Notes: generated by a model not told the origin, from the sequence alone. DNA of 64,000 nucleotides from Pseudomonas iridis (GCF_017980685.1 NZ_JACXXO010000014.1:62001-126000); one strand, 5' to 3'; shown: positions 35,166 through 44,258, counted from the stretch's first letter. Made by a program: numbers and translations.

Positions 35166-36188
35166 TCAGGATCGAGGGTCGAACGCGTCACGTAACGCTT
35201 CGCCGATGAACACTAATAAGGAAAGGATCAGCGCCAGCGTGAAAAACGCCGTCAGTCCGAGCCACGGTGCCTGCAAGTTCTGCTTGCCCTGGCCAATCAA
35301 TTCGCCCAGCGAAGCACTGCCGGCCGGCATGCCGAAACCCAGGAAGTCCAGTGCGGTGAGGGTGGAAATCGCTCCGGTCAGAATGAATGGCAGGTAGCTC
35401 AACGTCGCATTCATGGCGTTGGGCAGGATGTGCCGGACAATCACTTTGCGGTCAGTCAACCCCAAGGCGCGCGCGGCTTTGACGTATTCCAGATTGCGTC
35501 CGCGCAGGAACTCGGCACGCACCACGTCCACCAATGCCAGCCATGAAAACAGCGCCATGATCCCCAGCAGCCACCAGAAATTCGGTTCGACGAAACCGGA
35601 GAGGATGATCAGCAGATAGAGCACCGGCAACCCGGACCACACCTCCAGCAAACGTTGCCCGAGCAGATCGACCCAGCCGCCGTAATAGCCTTGCAGCGCG
35701 CCGGCCGCGATGCCGATCAGCGCGCTGACAAACGTCAGCATCAGTGCAAACAGAATCGAAACCCGCGCGCCGAAGATCACCCGCGCCAACACATCCCGCG
35801 ACTGGTCATCGGTGCCGAGCCAGTTGACTGCCGTGGGTGGGCTGGGCGCCGGTTTGTCGAGGTCGTAATTGGGTGTGTCGTCACTGAACGGGATGGGCGG
35901 GAACAGCAGCCAGCCACCGTCCTTGCGGATCAGGTTCTGCACGTATTCGCTGCGGTAATCGGCCTGGAAGGGTAGCTGCCCGCCGAACTCCTGTTCGGTG
36001 TGCCGTTTGAATACCGGGAAGTACCACTGGTCCTGATAGCTGACCATCAGCGGTTTGTCGTTGGCGATCAGTTCACCGCCTAACGTCACGACAAACAGTG
36101 CGATAAACAACCACAACGACCACCAGCCCCGGCGGTTTTTCTTGAAACGCTCGAAGCGGCGACGCCCCAGAGGCGAGAGCTTGAACAT
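35166..36188 (-). CDS. yejE: Peptide ABC transporter permease YejE
   Basis: 340-residue permease. One N-terminal helix, a periplasmic loop with DQWYFPVFKRHTEQEFGGQL typical of YejE, then five helices with the EAA-type ALGLTDRKVIVRHILPNAMN. Start at ATG 36186-36188 (MFKLSPLGRRR), overlapping the yejB stop by one base (TGATG), which implies coupled translation. Confidence 0.92.
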   Translation of the reverse strand: MFKLSPLGRRRFERFKKNRRGWWSLWLFIALFVVTLGGELIANDKPLMVSYQDQWYFPVFKRHTEQEFGGQLPFQADYRSEYVQNLIRKDGGWLLFPPIPFSDDTPNYDLDKPAPSPPTAVNWLGTDDQSRDVLARVIFGARVSILFALMLTFVSALIGIAAGALQGYYGGWVDLLGQRLLEVWSGLPVLYLLIILSGFVEPNFWWLLGIMALFSWLALVDVVRAEFLRGRNLEYVKAARALGLTDRKVIVRHILPNAMNATLSYLPFILTGAISTLTALDFLGFGMPAGSASLGELIGQGKQNLQAPWLGLTAFFTLALILSLLVFIGEALRDAFDPRS

Positions 36189-37249
36189 CAGGCGTTCCTC
36201 GCGGCGAAGTCGATGCGCGGATCGACGAGGGTGTAACACAGATCGCCAATCAGTTTTATCAGCAAACCGAACAGGGTGAAGATGAACAGCGAGCCGAACA
36301 CGACCGGATAGTCCCGGGAGACCGCCGCTTCGTAGCTCATGCGGCCGAGGCCGTCGAGGGAGAAGATCACTTCGATCAGCAGGGATCCGGCGAAGAACAC
36401 ACTGATAAAGGCTTGAGGAATGCCCGACACCACCAGCAACATCGCGTTGCGGAACACGTGGCCATACAGCACACGACGCTCGCTCAAGCCTTTGGCCCGC
36501 GCCGTGACCACGTATTGGCGGGTGATTTCGTTGAGGAACGAGTTCTTGGTAAGAATCGTCAATGTCGCGAATCCACCGATCACCAGCGCGGTGACCGGCA
36601 ACACCAGATGCCAGAAGTAGTCGGCGATCTTGCCAAGGGTCGACAACGATTCGAAGTTATCCGAGACCAGACCTCGCACCGGAAACCAGTTCAGCGAGGT
36701 GCCGCCGGCAAACACCACGATCAGGAACATCGCAAACAGAAACGCCGGCATCGCGTAGCCAATAATGATTGCCGTGCTGCTCCAGATATCGAAATGGCTG
36801 CCGTGATGCACGGCCTTGCGGATGCCCAGCGGAATCGACACCAGATAAGTGATCAGCGTGGCCCACAGCCCGAGCGAGATGGTCACCGGCATTTTTTCCA
36901 GTATCAGATCGGTGACCGTCGCGCCACGAAAGAAGCTTTTACCGAAGTCCAGTTGCGCGTAGTTCTTCAGCATCAACCACAGGCGTTCATGGGCCGGTTT
37001 GTCGAAACCGTACTGTTTTTCGATGTCCTTGATCAGTTGCGGGTCGAGACCACGGCTGGCGCGTGATGTACCGCTCATGGTCTCGCCCGAACCACCGCCG
37101 ACATTCGTCCCGCCAATGCCCTGCAAGTGCGCGATCGCCTGCTCGACCGGGCCGCCCGGCGCGGCTTGAATGATGACGAAATTGACTAGCAGAATGATCA
37201 CCAGTGTCGGAATGATCAGCAGCAGACGCCGCAGTATGTAACCCCACAT
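36188..37249 (-). CDS. yejB: Peptide ABC transporter permease YejB
   Basis: 353-residue permease of the DppB/OppB class. MWGYILRRLLLIIPTLVIIL at the start, a periplasmic region rich in Gly (GIGGTNVGGGSGETM), and ARAKGLSERRVLYGHVFRNA as the EAA loop. Start at 37247-37249, sharing one base with the yejA stop. Forms the channel with YejE. Confidence 0.92.
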   Translation of the reverse strand: MWGYILRRLLLIIPTLVIILLVNFVIIQAAPGGPVEQAIAHLQGIGGTNVGGGSGETMSGTSRASRGLDPQLIKDIEKQYGFDKPAHERLWLMLKNYAQLDFGKSFFRGATVTDLILEKMPVTISLGLWATLITYLVSIPLGIRKAVHHGSHFDIWSSTAIIIGYAMPAFLFAMFLIVVFAGGTSLNWFPVRGLVSDNFESLSTLGKIADYFWHLVLPVTALVIGGFATLTILTKNSFLNEITRQYVVTARAKGLSERRVLYGHVFRNAMLLVVSGIPQAFISVFFAGSLLIEVIFSLDGLGRMSYEAAVSRDYPVVFGSLFIFTLFGLLIKLIGDLCYTLVDPRIDFAARNA

Positions 37250-39117
37250 CAGCGAGGTCCTCCGGGTCTGCCGCGCGTGATTTTCTCGGCGGTCATCTGT
37301 TGATTGGTCAGCGGCGTACGGCTGATTTCCCACCAGCTCTCGATGGCTTCGTCATTGCTCGCCTGAACCGACGGAATGCCGAAACGGTTCCACCAGACCG
37401 TCGAACTGCCCGGCGGGTAGTAGTTGGGAATCCAGTAGTAGTTCCATTGCAGCACGCGGTCCAGCGCATGGGCGTAATGCAGCATGTCGGGTTTGGTCGA
37501 GGCGCGGATCAGGCCGTTGATCAGCGTGTCGACTGCCGGGTTTTTCAAAACCATGTAATTGTTGGCGCCAGGGTCGTTGGCGGCCGCCGAGCCGAAATAG
37601 TTGAGAAGTTCGCCACCCGGCGACGTAGTGACCGGATAGCCGGTGACGATCATGTCGTAGTCGCGGCTCATCAAGCGATTGACGTACTGCGAGGCGTCGA
37701 TGCGGCGGATGTTAAGGTCAATGCCGATCTGTTTCAGCGTGCGCTTGTAGGGCAATAACAGTCGATCGATGCCGTTCTGGCTGACCAGAAAGGTAAAACT
37801 CAGCGGCTCGCCTTCGGCATTCACCAGTTGATCGCCGTCAGGTTTCCAGCCGGCCTGCTCAAGCAAAGCGAGGGCTTGCAATTGCTTGTCGCGGATCAGG
37901 CCGCTGCCATCGGTTTTCGGCGCCTCGAAGACTTTTGTGAAGACCTCGTCGGGAATCTGTCCACGCAAGGGTTCAAGGATTTTCAGCTCTTGTGCATCGG
38001 GTAACTCCCGCGCCGCCAGTTCTGAGTTGGAAAAATAACTTTGCTGGCGGATGTACAGGTTGCGCATCATCTGCCGGTTGCTCCACTCGAAATCCCACAA
38101 CATGGCCAGTGCCTGACGCACGCGTCGATCCTGGAACGTCGGTTTCTGCAGGTTGAACACAAATCCCTGGGCCGATTGCGGCGCCTCGGTGGCCAGATGG
38201 GCTTTTTGCAGACGCCCGTCCCTCAGGGCAGGGCTGTCATAACCAATTGAGTAGCCAGTGGCTGAAAACTCGCGGTTGTAGTCATAGGCGCCACCGCGCA
38301 GTACCTGGCGTGCGACGTCGGTGTCGCCGAAATACTCGATGCTGAAATGGTCAAAGTTATACAAGCCGCGGCTGACCGGCAGATCCTTGCCCCACCAATC
38401 GGGATTGCGCTCGAACGTGATACTCCGTCCCGAGTCAACCTTGCCGACCCGATAAGGGCCGCTGCCCAGTGGCGGTTCATAACCACCACCGCCGGCAAAA
38501 TCGCGACGCTTCCACCAATGTTCGGGAAACACCGGCAGGGTCGCGATATCCAGTGGCAAGGTACGGTTTTCATTGCTTTTGAAATCGAAGCGCACGATCA
38601 GCGGTGCTTCGACTTCGACGCCTTTGATGTCGGCGAACTGCGTGCGATAGCGCAAGCTGCCTTGGGTCATCAACAAATCGTAGGTGTAACGCACGTCTTC
38701 GGCGGTGATCGGCTTACCGTCGGCGAAGCGGGCCTTGGGATTGATGAAAAATCGTAGCGACAGGCCGTCGTCCGAGCGCTCCATTTTTTGCGCGACCAGG
38801 CCGTAGACGGTGTAGGGCTCGTCCATCGAACGCTGTGCCAGCGGTGAGTACAGCATGCCGTCGATCTGGCTGACGCCTATGCCTTTGTCTATATAAGGAA
38901 GGATATGGTCGAAGTGACCGATTTCGAGCGCCGAGCGGCGCATCGTTCCGCCCTTTGGGGCCTGCGGGTTGGCGTAGTCGAAGTGACTGAAGCCTGCGGG
39001 GTACTTGGCGGGTTCGCCATACACGGTCAACGCATGTTGCGGTGCAGCGTTCACACCAGCGGCGCCCGACAGCAGGGCGAGGGCGGTAAGCATCAATGTT
39101 GGGAAAACCAGTCGCAT
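37249..39117 (-). CDS. yejA: Peptide ABC transporter substrate-binding protein YejA
   Basis: 622-residue periplasmic binding protein of family 5. Signal peptide of about 24 residues (LMLTALALLSGAAGVNAA). HALTVYGEPAKYPAGFSHFD and YDYNREFSATGYSIGYDSPA are YejA-like. First gene of yejABEF; genes overlap or nearly touch, a single operon. Binds oligopeptides; specificity not readable. Confidence 0.92.
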   Translation of the reverse strand: MRLVFPTLMLTALALLSGAAGVNAAPQHALTVYGEPAKYPAGFSHFDYANPQAPKGGTMRRSALEIGHFDHILPYIDKGIGVSQIDGMLYSPLAQRSMDEPYTVYGLVAQKMERSDDGLSLRFFINPKARFADGKPITAEDVRYTYDLLMTQGSLRYRTQFADIKGVEVEAPLIVRFDFKSNENRTLPLDIATLPVFPEHWWKRRDFAGGGGYEPPLGSGPYRVGKVDSGRSITFERNPDWWGKDLPVSRGLYNFDHFSIEYFGDTDVARQVLRGGAYDYNREFSATGYSIGYDSPALRDGRLQKAHLATEAPQSAQGFVFNLQKPTFQDRRVRQALAMLWDFEWSNRQMMRNLYIRQQSYFSNSELAARELPDAQELKILEPLRGQIPDEVFTKVFEAPKTDGSGLIRDKQLQALALLEQAGWKPDGDQLVNAEGEPLSFTFLVSQNGIDRLLLPYKRTLKQIGIDLNIRRIDASQYVNRLMSRDYDMIVTGYPVTTSPGGELLNYFGSAAANDPGANNYMVLKNPAVDTLINGLIRASTKPDMLHYAHALDRVLQWNYYWIPNYYPPGSSTVWWNRFGIPSVQASNDEAIESWWEISRTPLTNQQMTAEKITRGRPGGPR

Positions 39118-39201
39118 TGTCAGCCTTGGAACCGGGTAATCGATAAGCGCAAGTTGTACGCGAGAGGCGCGTCAGTCGCCAGCCGTATGTGTAACTGAAA
39201 C

Positions 39202-39231
39202 ACAACGGCCCACCAAAAGGCGGGCCGTTGT
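39202..39231. terminator. Hairpin between parvulin gene and yejA
   Basis: ACAACGGCCC at 39202 pairs with GGGCCGTTGT ending at 39231 around ACCAAAAGGC. No clear U-run follows on the minus strand, so it may be a weak terminator or a processing site separating the parvulin gene from yejA. Confidence 0.55.
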
Positions 39232-39250
39232 ATAGCAATCAGACGAAGGA

Positions 39251-39532
39251 TCAGTCCTGACGGCTGGTGACTTCCAGCAGGTGATAACCGAACTGGGTTT
39301 TCACCGGGCCTTGCACGACATTGATCGGCGCGCTGAAGACTACGGTATCGAATTCCTTGACCATCTGGCCAGGACCGAACGAACCCAGATCACCGCCCTG
39401 ACGGCTGGATGGGCAGGTGGAATTGGCCTTCGCGACTTCGGCGAAATCAGCGCCGCCTTCGATCTGGGCCTTGAGTTCGTTGCACTTGTCTTCGCTGGCA
39501 ACAAGGATGTGGCGGGCAGTGGCTTTAGCCAT
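39251..39532 (-). CDS. Peptidyl-prolyl cis-trans isomerase PpiC-type
   Basis: 93-residue single parvulin domain: ATARHILVASEDKCNELK, STCPSSRQGGDLGSFGPGQM, FGYHLLEVTSRQD. Cytoplasmic, close in size to E. coli PpiC. Start MAKAT at 39530-39532, after GGAGAG; the in-frame upstream Met lacks a ribosome site. Paralogue of the gene at 19434. Confidence 0.93.
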   Translation of the reverse strand: MAKATARHILVASEDKCNELKAQIEGGADFAEVAKANSTCPSSRQGGDLGSFGPGQMVKEFDTVVFSAPINVVQGPVKTQFGYHLLEVTSRQD

Positions 39533-39628
39533 GGGGAAACTCTCCAATCTATTTCAGTAAAGTGTGGAGCCTACCGGAATCAGTGGCCGAATTCTCGGCA
39601 AAGTTCCGTGGGATTGGCGACTATCTGA

Positions 39629-40498
39629 TCACAGATTCGCTGCCTTCAGGCGCTCGGCATGTTCTACGTAGAGACTAATCGGGTCGAGCTGACCGGGTAA
39701 CCCGTTGGCAGGACGGCGCAGGGTGCTCAGGTGGTCCAGGGGATAGTCAGACCGGATCACTTGCCCCAGGTGGGAGCGGTAGCGTCCTACGAAACCGTCA
39801 TTCTGTTGTCCCTCTGTTATGAAATATTGCGACAGCGCCCGGTGAACGCTTTGAGTCGGATCGAGGGTGGGCAGGTCGCTTGCAGGCAGCACTCCGCTCC
39901 AGGAGTAATAGTGCACGCCATTGACTTTTCCGGGACCGTCGCCGCCCCAAGTGCTGGGCAAGCCCTGTGAAAATTTGTCGTTGAAAGCGCCAACCCCCTC
40001 AGTGGTCAGTGCATTGAGCGCCGCCAACGCGTTTTGCGGCAGGTTGACGCTACCGCTGAGCAATGAAAGGAAATCACCAAACAGCGTTGCAATGTTGTGC
40101 GCGACCAGTTCCGGCAATTGCCCCGGAACCAGAGCTTTGCGCAGGAAGTCAGCCAGTTCCGAACCGTGGTTTGGACCACTGACCGACGTCACCGAAGCGA
40201 CGGCGTGCGGAGCAAGCGCCGCTGCATATCTTGCAGTCAGTGCGCCCTGGCTGTGGCCGATGAGGTTGACTTTGCTGGCACCTGTGCCTCGCAGGACACG
40301 ATCAATCTGCGCCAGCAACTGCTCGCCCCTCATTTCATTATTGTGGGTAGCGGAGAGGTGGGGAACAAAGACCCTGTGTTCAGCGGTTTTCAGCGCCTCC
40401 TTGACGTCATGAAACAGTTCGAAATGGCCAATACGCTCGAATCCGAACAGACCGTGTACCAGAAGGATGGGATAACGGGTTACAGCATTCCGTTGCAT
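39629..40498 (-). CDS. Triacylglycerol lipase (family I type) lacking a signal peptide
   Basis: 289-residue alpha/beta hydrolase. The oxyanion-hole segment is YPILLVHGLFGFERIG, the nucleophile elbow GHSQGALTARY, and the C-terminal DGFVGRYRSHLG and DHLSTLRR carry likely catalytic Asp/His context. It resembles family I.1 lipases but starts directly at the mature-type sequence (MQRNAVTRYPILLVHG), with no leader and no foldase gene nearby. Signal-less Proteus-type lipases of about 287 residues are the closest analogy. Export route unknown. Confidence 0.85.
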   Translation of the reverse strand: MQRNAVTRYPILLVHGLFGFERIGHFELFHDVKEALKTAEHRVFVPHLSATHNNEMRGEQLLAQIDRVLRGTGASKVNLIGHSQGALTARYAAALAPHAVASVTSVSGPNHGSELADFLRKALVPGQLPELVAHNIATLFGDFLSLLSGSVNLPQNALAALNALTTEGVGAFNDKFSQGLPSTWGGDGPGKVNGVHYYSWSGVLPASDLPTLDPTQSVHRALSQYFITEGQQNDGFVGRYRSHLGQVIRSDYPLDHLSTLRRPANGLPGQLDPISLYVEHAERLKAANL

Positions 40499-40834
40499 GT
40501 TCTTACCTTTCTTCGCAGAAGTTCATTGGGGAATCTGGGGGCCACTCTAAAACACACAACTCGTTGAAGAGGTACGAAGAGGCCTCAATTAACCGTTGAA
40601 TCTGGACTAGTAGTCGTAGGAGTTTTCAGCAGCAGTTGAAGCCTAAATCGGAAGCTCTGGCCGTCCCCCGCAGGAAGCAGCTCGATTTTGTGTAAGTTGC
40701 CTACCGGCTCCATAGCTTTTGCGCCATGGATGCGGCGAATTCGGCTGATAGCGAGAGCGCCTGCAAACGCGTTCAATGTTGACTGTCGACGCCGTCAATG
40801 AAGACAGCGTTTTGTCCAAGGAATGGAATTGCGA
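40499..40834. other. Intergenic region between lipase and repeat-protein genes
   Basis: 336 bases, AT-richer than the flanks. No gene is supported. It must hold divergent promoters; TTGACT at 40778-40783 could be a -35 box for the plus-strand gene, without a clear -10. CAAGGA (40818-40823) lies near the downstream start. Confidence 0.4.
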
Positions 40835-41914
40835 ATGAACACGCATGAGATCGAGTTTTGCTACCGGATGCGCCACCCAGCCAGCGCCAGCAAGACAGTT
40901 GAATTGTTGCCAGCAGTAACGCTCGATGCGCTGGAGGGCACCGTCCTCGACCCCTCGCAAAGCAAGGTCGTCGTCCGTATCGCCCCGTATCCAGGCATGG
41001 CCAGTGGTGATCAACTGCTGTTGAGCTGGGACGGCCTGGATATCGAGGGTTACGCCTATCAGCATGAAATGGTGCGCTTCGTCAGCGAAGCTCAGGTTGG
41101 CAAAGACGTCATTTTCGTTATCAAGGGCATGCACGTCGCGGCGTTGGATGGCGGCTCGCTGGAGGTCCGCTGGACACTCGTCAGCGCAGCATTGACCGAG
41201 CCCGCATTGTCTGCGCGCCTGCAATTGTCCGTGGGGGATACGCGGGCGCAATTGCTTGCGCCGCATGTCGAGGGTGCAAGTGGCGGGACGCTGGACCCGG
41301 CGCGTGTCGCTGAAGGCGTACTCATCACGCTTCAGCCATACGCTCGCATGGCAGCAGGTGACCAGGTTTTGTTGATGTGGTCTGGCGACGCATCCCCGCT
41401 GTCGTTCAGTGATCGATTGAAGGTCGAGTCCTTCGCAGTCTCCGATGTCCTGTCATTTTGGGTCGCGCCCGAATACATCGCAGCACATCTTGGTGGCGAG
41501 GTCTCGGTACGCTACCGAATCGAGCAGGCGGGTGGAGTGGTGCGCGAATCCGAGCCCGCGCGAATACTCGTCACGCCGTTGCTGCTCGGTGAGCTGGATG
41601 CGCCCGATGTACTGGAAGCTGAGGATGGTGTGCTACTGACGGAGGATTCGATTGATGGCGTCACTGTGGTGATCGGCAATGCCCAAACGCAAGAGGGTGA
41701 GTTGGTCTACCTCAAGTGCGACGGTGCATATTTCAATCATCGGGATGACCGTGAAATCACCCGGGAAACCGCAGGCAAACCGCTGATTTTCATCGTTCCA
41801 CAGCGCTTCTGGCGTGAGCATCTTGGGTCGACTGTCTCTGTTGCCTACACCGTCGAGCGTCTGGACGACGTCAGTCAGGCGTCTGCGGTAACGCTGGTGC
41901 GGGTCGAGGCGTAG
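40835..41914 (+). CDS. Protein of three tandem beta-rich repeats, function unknown
   Basis: 359 residues with no signal peptide and no recognised family. Three related units of about 115 residues, near 1-115, 125-240 and 245-359. Repeated motifs are GTVLDPSQSKVVVRIAPYPG / GTLDPARVAEGVLITLQPYA / GVLLTEDSIDGVTVVIG, each followed by a GDQLLLSW / GDQVLLMW / GELVYLKC strand. Pattern suggests Ig-like beta sandwiches. ATG at 40835 follows AAGGAATGGAATTGCGA. The gene is divergent from the lipase; no other link. Confidence 0.7.
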   Translation: MNTHEIEFCYRMRHPASASKTVELLPAVTLDALEGTVLDPSQSKVVVRIAPYPGMASGDQLLLSWDGLDIEGYAYQHEMVRFVSEAQVGKDVIFVIKGMHVAALDGGSLEVRWTLVSAALTEPALSARLQLSVGDTRAQLLAPHVEGASGGTLDPARVAEGVLITLQPYARMAAGDQVLLMWSGDASPLSFSDRLKVESFAVSDVLSFWVAPEYIAAHLGGEVSVRYRIEQAGGVVRESEPARILVTPLLLGELDAPDVLEAEDGVLLTEDSIDGVTVVIGNAQTQEGELVYLKCDGAYFNHRDDREITRETAGKPLIFIVPQRFWREHLGSTVSVAYTVERLDDVSQASAVTLVRVEA

Positions 41915-41929
41915 TCGCGACGCGCTTCG

Positions 41930-41962
41930 CCCTCCGGTTGTTTAAAAAAAACCGGAGGGCAG
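41930..41962. terminator. Bidirectional hairpin between convergent genes
   Basis: GCCCTCCGGTT pairs with AACCGGAGGGC around an A/T-rich loop. It separates the repeat-protein gene from the convergent aroF gene and can act on either strand, although U-runs are within the loop rather than after the stem. Confidence 0.6.
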
Positions 41963-41971
41963 GTCTTGATA

Positions 41972-43048
41972 TCAGCCTCTGGCCTGCGCGCCAAGGCGCT
42001 GAGCCGCATTGAGCAGCAGTTGCTCGGTTGCGCTGAAACCCAGGCAGCCATCGGTGATCGAGACACCGTATTGCAGCGATGCGCTCAGTGGCTGACAGCC
42101 TTCGAACAGATGCGACTCCAGCATCATGCCAATCAACGAGCGATCGCCCTGCAAGCGCTGTTCAAGCACTTCGTTGAACACGCCTGGTTGGCGCAATGGA
42201 TCCTTGCCGCTGTTGGCGTGACTGCAGTCGACCATAATCCGGCTCGGGATCTTCAGGCGGATCAGTTCGGCGTGAATCCGTGCCACGCTCTCGCGATCAT
42301 GATTCGGCCCCTGATGGCCTCCGCGCAACACCAGATGGGTGTCAACGTTGCCGGGTGTCTGAATGATGGCCGGGTGTCCCTGGCTGTCGACGCCGAAATG
42401 TCGATGGGGATGGGCTGCCGAACGCATGGCGTCAACGGCAACGGTCGCACCACCGTCGGTGCCGTTCTTGAAGCCCACCGGCATGCTCAAGCCGCTGGCC
42501 ATTTCGCGATGGATTTGCGATTCAGTGGTGCGTGCACCGATGGCAACCCAGCTCAGCAGATCGTCGAAGTAGCCGGCGGCCATCGGTTGCAACAGTTCGG
42601 TCGCCACCGGCAAACCCAGTCGGATCATTTCCAGCATCAGCTCGCGGGACAGTGCCAGGCCACCGGCCATGTCATCACTGCCATCCAGATGCGGGTCGTA
42701 GGCCAGACCTTTCCAGCCGACAGTGGTGCGCGGTTTTTCGACGTAGGCACGCATCACCAGAAGCATTTCGTCGCTGACCTGTTCAGCCAGCCGAGCGAGC
42801 TTGCCAGCGTATTCAAGGGCGGACTGAGGGTCGTGGATTGAGCAAGGTCCGACAATTACCAGCAGGCGCTGGTCTTCGCCGTTGAGGATCGCGCGAACCG
42901 CCTGGCGGTGGGCGGCGACTTGGCGGCTCAAGGCATGGCTCAATGGCAATTGCTGCTTGAGTTGCAACGAGCTCGGCAGACGCAAGGTCAGGGCTTCGTT
43001 GGCGCAAGTATGGGTGGACAATGGCAGTGCAGAAATGGACGAGTTCAT
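41972..43048 (-). CDS. 3-deoxy-7-phosphoheptulonate synthase (AroF/AroG class)
   Basis: 358-residue type I DAHP synthase, first step of the shikimate pathway, joining PEP and erythrose 4-phosphate. VIVGPCSIHDPQSALEYA, MRAYVEKPRTTVGWKGL, GARTTESQIHREMASGLS, GFKNGTDGG and VDCSHANSGKDP carry PEP, metal and phosphate ligands. Start at ATG 43046-43048 (MNSSISALP). The isoform (Tyr-, Phe- or Trp-sensitive) cannot be fixed by eye. Upstream leader peptide and attenuator suggest control by aromatic aminoacyl-tRNA. Confidence 0.92.
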   Translation of the reverse strand: MNSSISALPLSTHTCANEALTLRLPSSLQLKQQLPLSHALSRQVAAHRQAVRAILNGEDQRLLVIVGPCSIHDPQSALEYAGKLARLAEQVSDEMLLVMRAYVEKPRTTVGWKGLAYDPHLDGSDDMAGGLALSRELMLEMIRLGLPVATELLQPMAAGYFDDLLSWVAIGARTTESQIHREMASGLSMPVGFKNGTDGGATVAVDAMRSAAHPHRHFGVDSQGHPAIIQTPGNVDTHLVLRGGHQGPNHDRESVARIHAELIRLKIPSRIMVDCSHANSGKDPLRQPGVFNEVLEQRLQGDRSLIGMMLESHLFEGCQPLSASLQYGVSITDGCLGFSATEQLLLNAAQRLGAQARG

Positions 43049-43095
43049 ATTCGGTCTTCCTGGGCAGGCGGCGGGTGCTTCCCGCTTGCTCGGCC

Positions 43096-43248
43096 CTACT
43101 GGGGTGTTCGACAATTGGCCGTATTGGCTACGTGTTCGGGTTTGCCACCTGTAGGTGACCGATCGGAGGCGGCAGGCTGTCCCGAGCGGAGGCTGGTAAA
43201 TCGCCAGGCGCTAAAGCTGTCGTAACGGTAATAAGTGGCGTAGTTCAT
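43096..43248 (-). CDS. Small Tyr-rich ORF between attenuator and DAHP synthase gene
   Basis: 50-codon frame starting MNYATYYRYDSFSAWRF: four Tyr in the first nine residues, plus Phe and Trp. It begins after the attenuator, preceded by TTTGAGGATTCATCAA, and ends 48 bases before the synthase start. It may be a second leader peptide or a small protein; the C-part (SGQPAASDRSPTGGKP) is low complexity. Not long enough for a homology judgement by eye. Confidence 0.6.
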   Translation of the reverse strand: MNYATYYRYDSFSAWRFTSLRSGQPAASDRSPTGGKPEHVANTANCRTPQ

Positions 43249-43297
43249 TTGATGAATCCTCAAAGTGTCTGGTGTGTGGCTGAAAAGTTTGTGGCCT

Positions 43298-43337
43298 GAA
43301 AAAACAAAACCCCCGGTCGGGAAGCCGACCGGGGGTT
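43298..43337 (-). terminator. Attenuator terminator of the DAHP synthase leader
   Basis: On the minus strand an 11-bp stem (43335-43325 with 43320-43310) around a 4-base loop is followed by TTTTGTTTTTT. It lies 48 bases after the leader-peptide stop, the arrangement of a transcription attenuator. Confidence 0.85.
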
Positions 43338-43384
43338 GAGAAATCTCTGGTAGGCGACCCGTTTACTTGGGCGCCGTGTGGGTA

Positions 43385-43513
43385 TCAGGCGCGCCAGTGG
43401 CTAAACCAATACCCAAAATAAAAGCTTACCGGAGCGCAAACGTCATTCGCCCGGGCAGCCGCAACCGAGCGCAGGGCGCTGGCGGTGTGAAGCTGTGAGA
43501 GGGCGTTGAACAT
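43385..43513 (-). CDS. Aromatic-rich leader peptide
   Basis: 42-residue peptide starting at ATG 43511-43513 after TTGGAGACAGACC. It ends SFYFGYWFSHWRA: three Phe, two Tyr and two Trp within ten residues just before the stop. That is the form of a ribosome-stalling leader sensing aromatic aminoacyl-tRNA. Upstream of the attenuator at 43298-43337 and the DAHP synthase gene. Confidence 0.82.
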   Translation of the reverse strand: MFNALSQLHTASALRSVAAARANDVCAPVSFYFGYWFSHWRA

Positions 43514-43687
43514 GGTCTGTCTCCAATGAATGCGCCGAGCTTACTAGAGGCCAATACACCTCAGCAATCAGAAAATGCTATCGAGCTGCCAATGAAACAC
43601 CTATTGCTTGAGTGCAGCATGCGTTGTGACACACTCCACTTTTACCCGCAGATGGCGGGGGCGGGTGAGTCCGGTGATGGAGGCAAT

Positions 43688-44131
43688 ATGAGATTTCGTA
43701 TGTGTCGGGCGACACCTGAAGACTTGGTTTTTGCCCGCGCTCTCACCTGTCAGAACATGCTGCATTACTACATTCATCATGAGCTGTTGTGGCAGGACGA
43801 GGCGTTCGACGTGGCATGGTCGGGGCGTGAAAACTGGCTGATAGTGCTTGATGGTGTGCCGGCAGGTTTTTTCAGTCTGAGCCGGGATGCGCGGGCGCTG
43901 TATATTCGTGAACTGCAAATGGCTGAAGCCTTTCAGGGGCAGGGCGCAGGATCCTGGGCGATCGACCAGATCATCGGCATGGCCCGGCATGAAAGGCGCC
44001 CGGCGTTACGCCTGACAGTGTTCGAAAATAACCCGGCAAAAAAATTGTATGAGAGAAAAGGACTACACGTACAAGGCGAGGACGAGTGTTTCCTGCGAAT
44101 GCAGCTCGATATCAGTACGCCTGTGCTCTGA
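43688..44131 (+). CDS. GNAT family N-acetyltransferase
   Basis: 147 residues. Acetyl-CoA site region LQMAEAFQGQGAGSWAIDQI (Q-x-x-G-x-G/A) and C-terminal LRLTVFENNPAKKLYERKG are typical GNAT. The ATG at 43688 has GGAGG five bases upstream; the longer frame back to 43526 overlaps the divergent leader region. Substrate unknown. Confidence 0.85.
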   Translation: MRFRMCRATPEDLVFARALTCQNMLHYYIHHELLWQDEAFDVAWSGRENWLIVLDGVPAGFFSLSRDARALYIRELQMAEAFQGQGAGSWAIDQIIGMARHERRPALRLTVFENNPAKKLYERKGLHVQGEDECFLRMQLDISTPVL

Positions 44132-44258
44132 AACCCACGGCCGGCAAGCCCTGAATGATCGTTTGAAACTTTTTAAATGACGCTTGCCGCTAGGTCTGCC
44201 GGGCACTTTTTGCTAAGGTGTCCGGCATCCCAATATGACCATATCGCGAGGTGTCTGC

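Noticed and set aside
33456..35195. 579-codon plus-strand open frame opposite yejF
   Set aside because: It is the antisense of a clear YejF with two full ABC cassettes; the GC-rich codon pattern opens the opposite strand. No ribosome site or protein resemblance.
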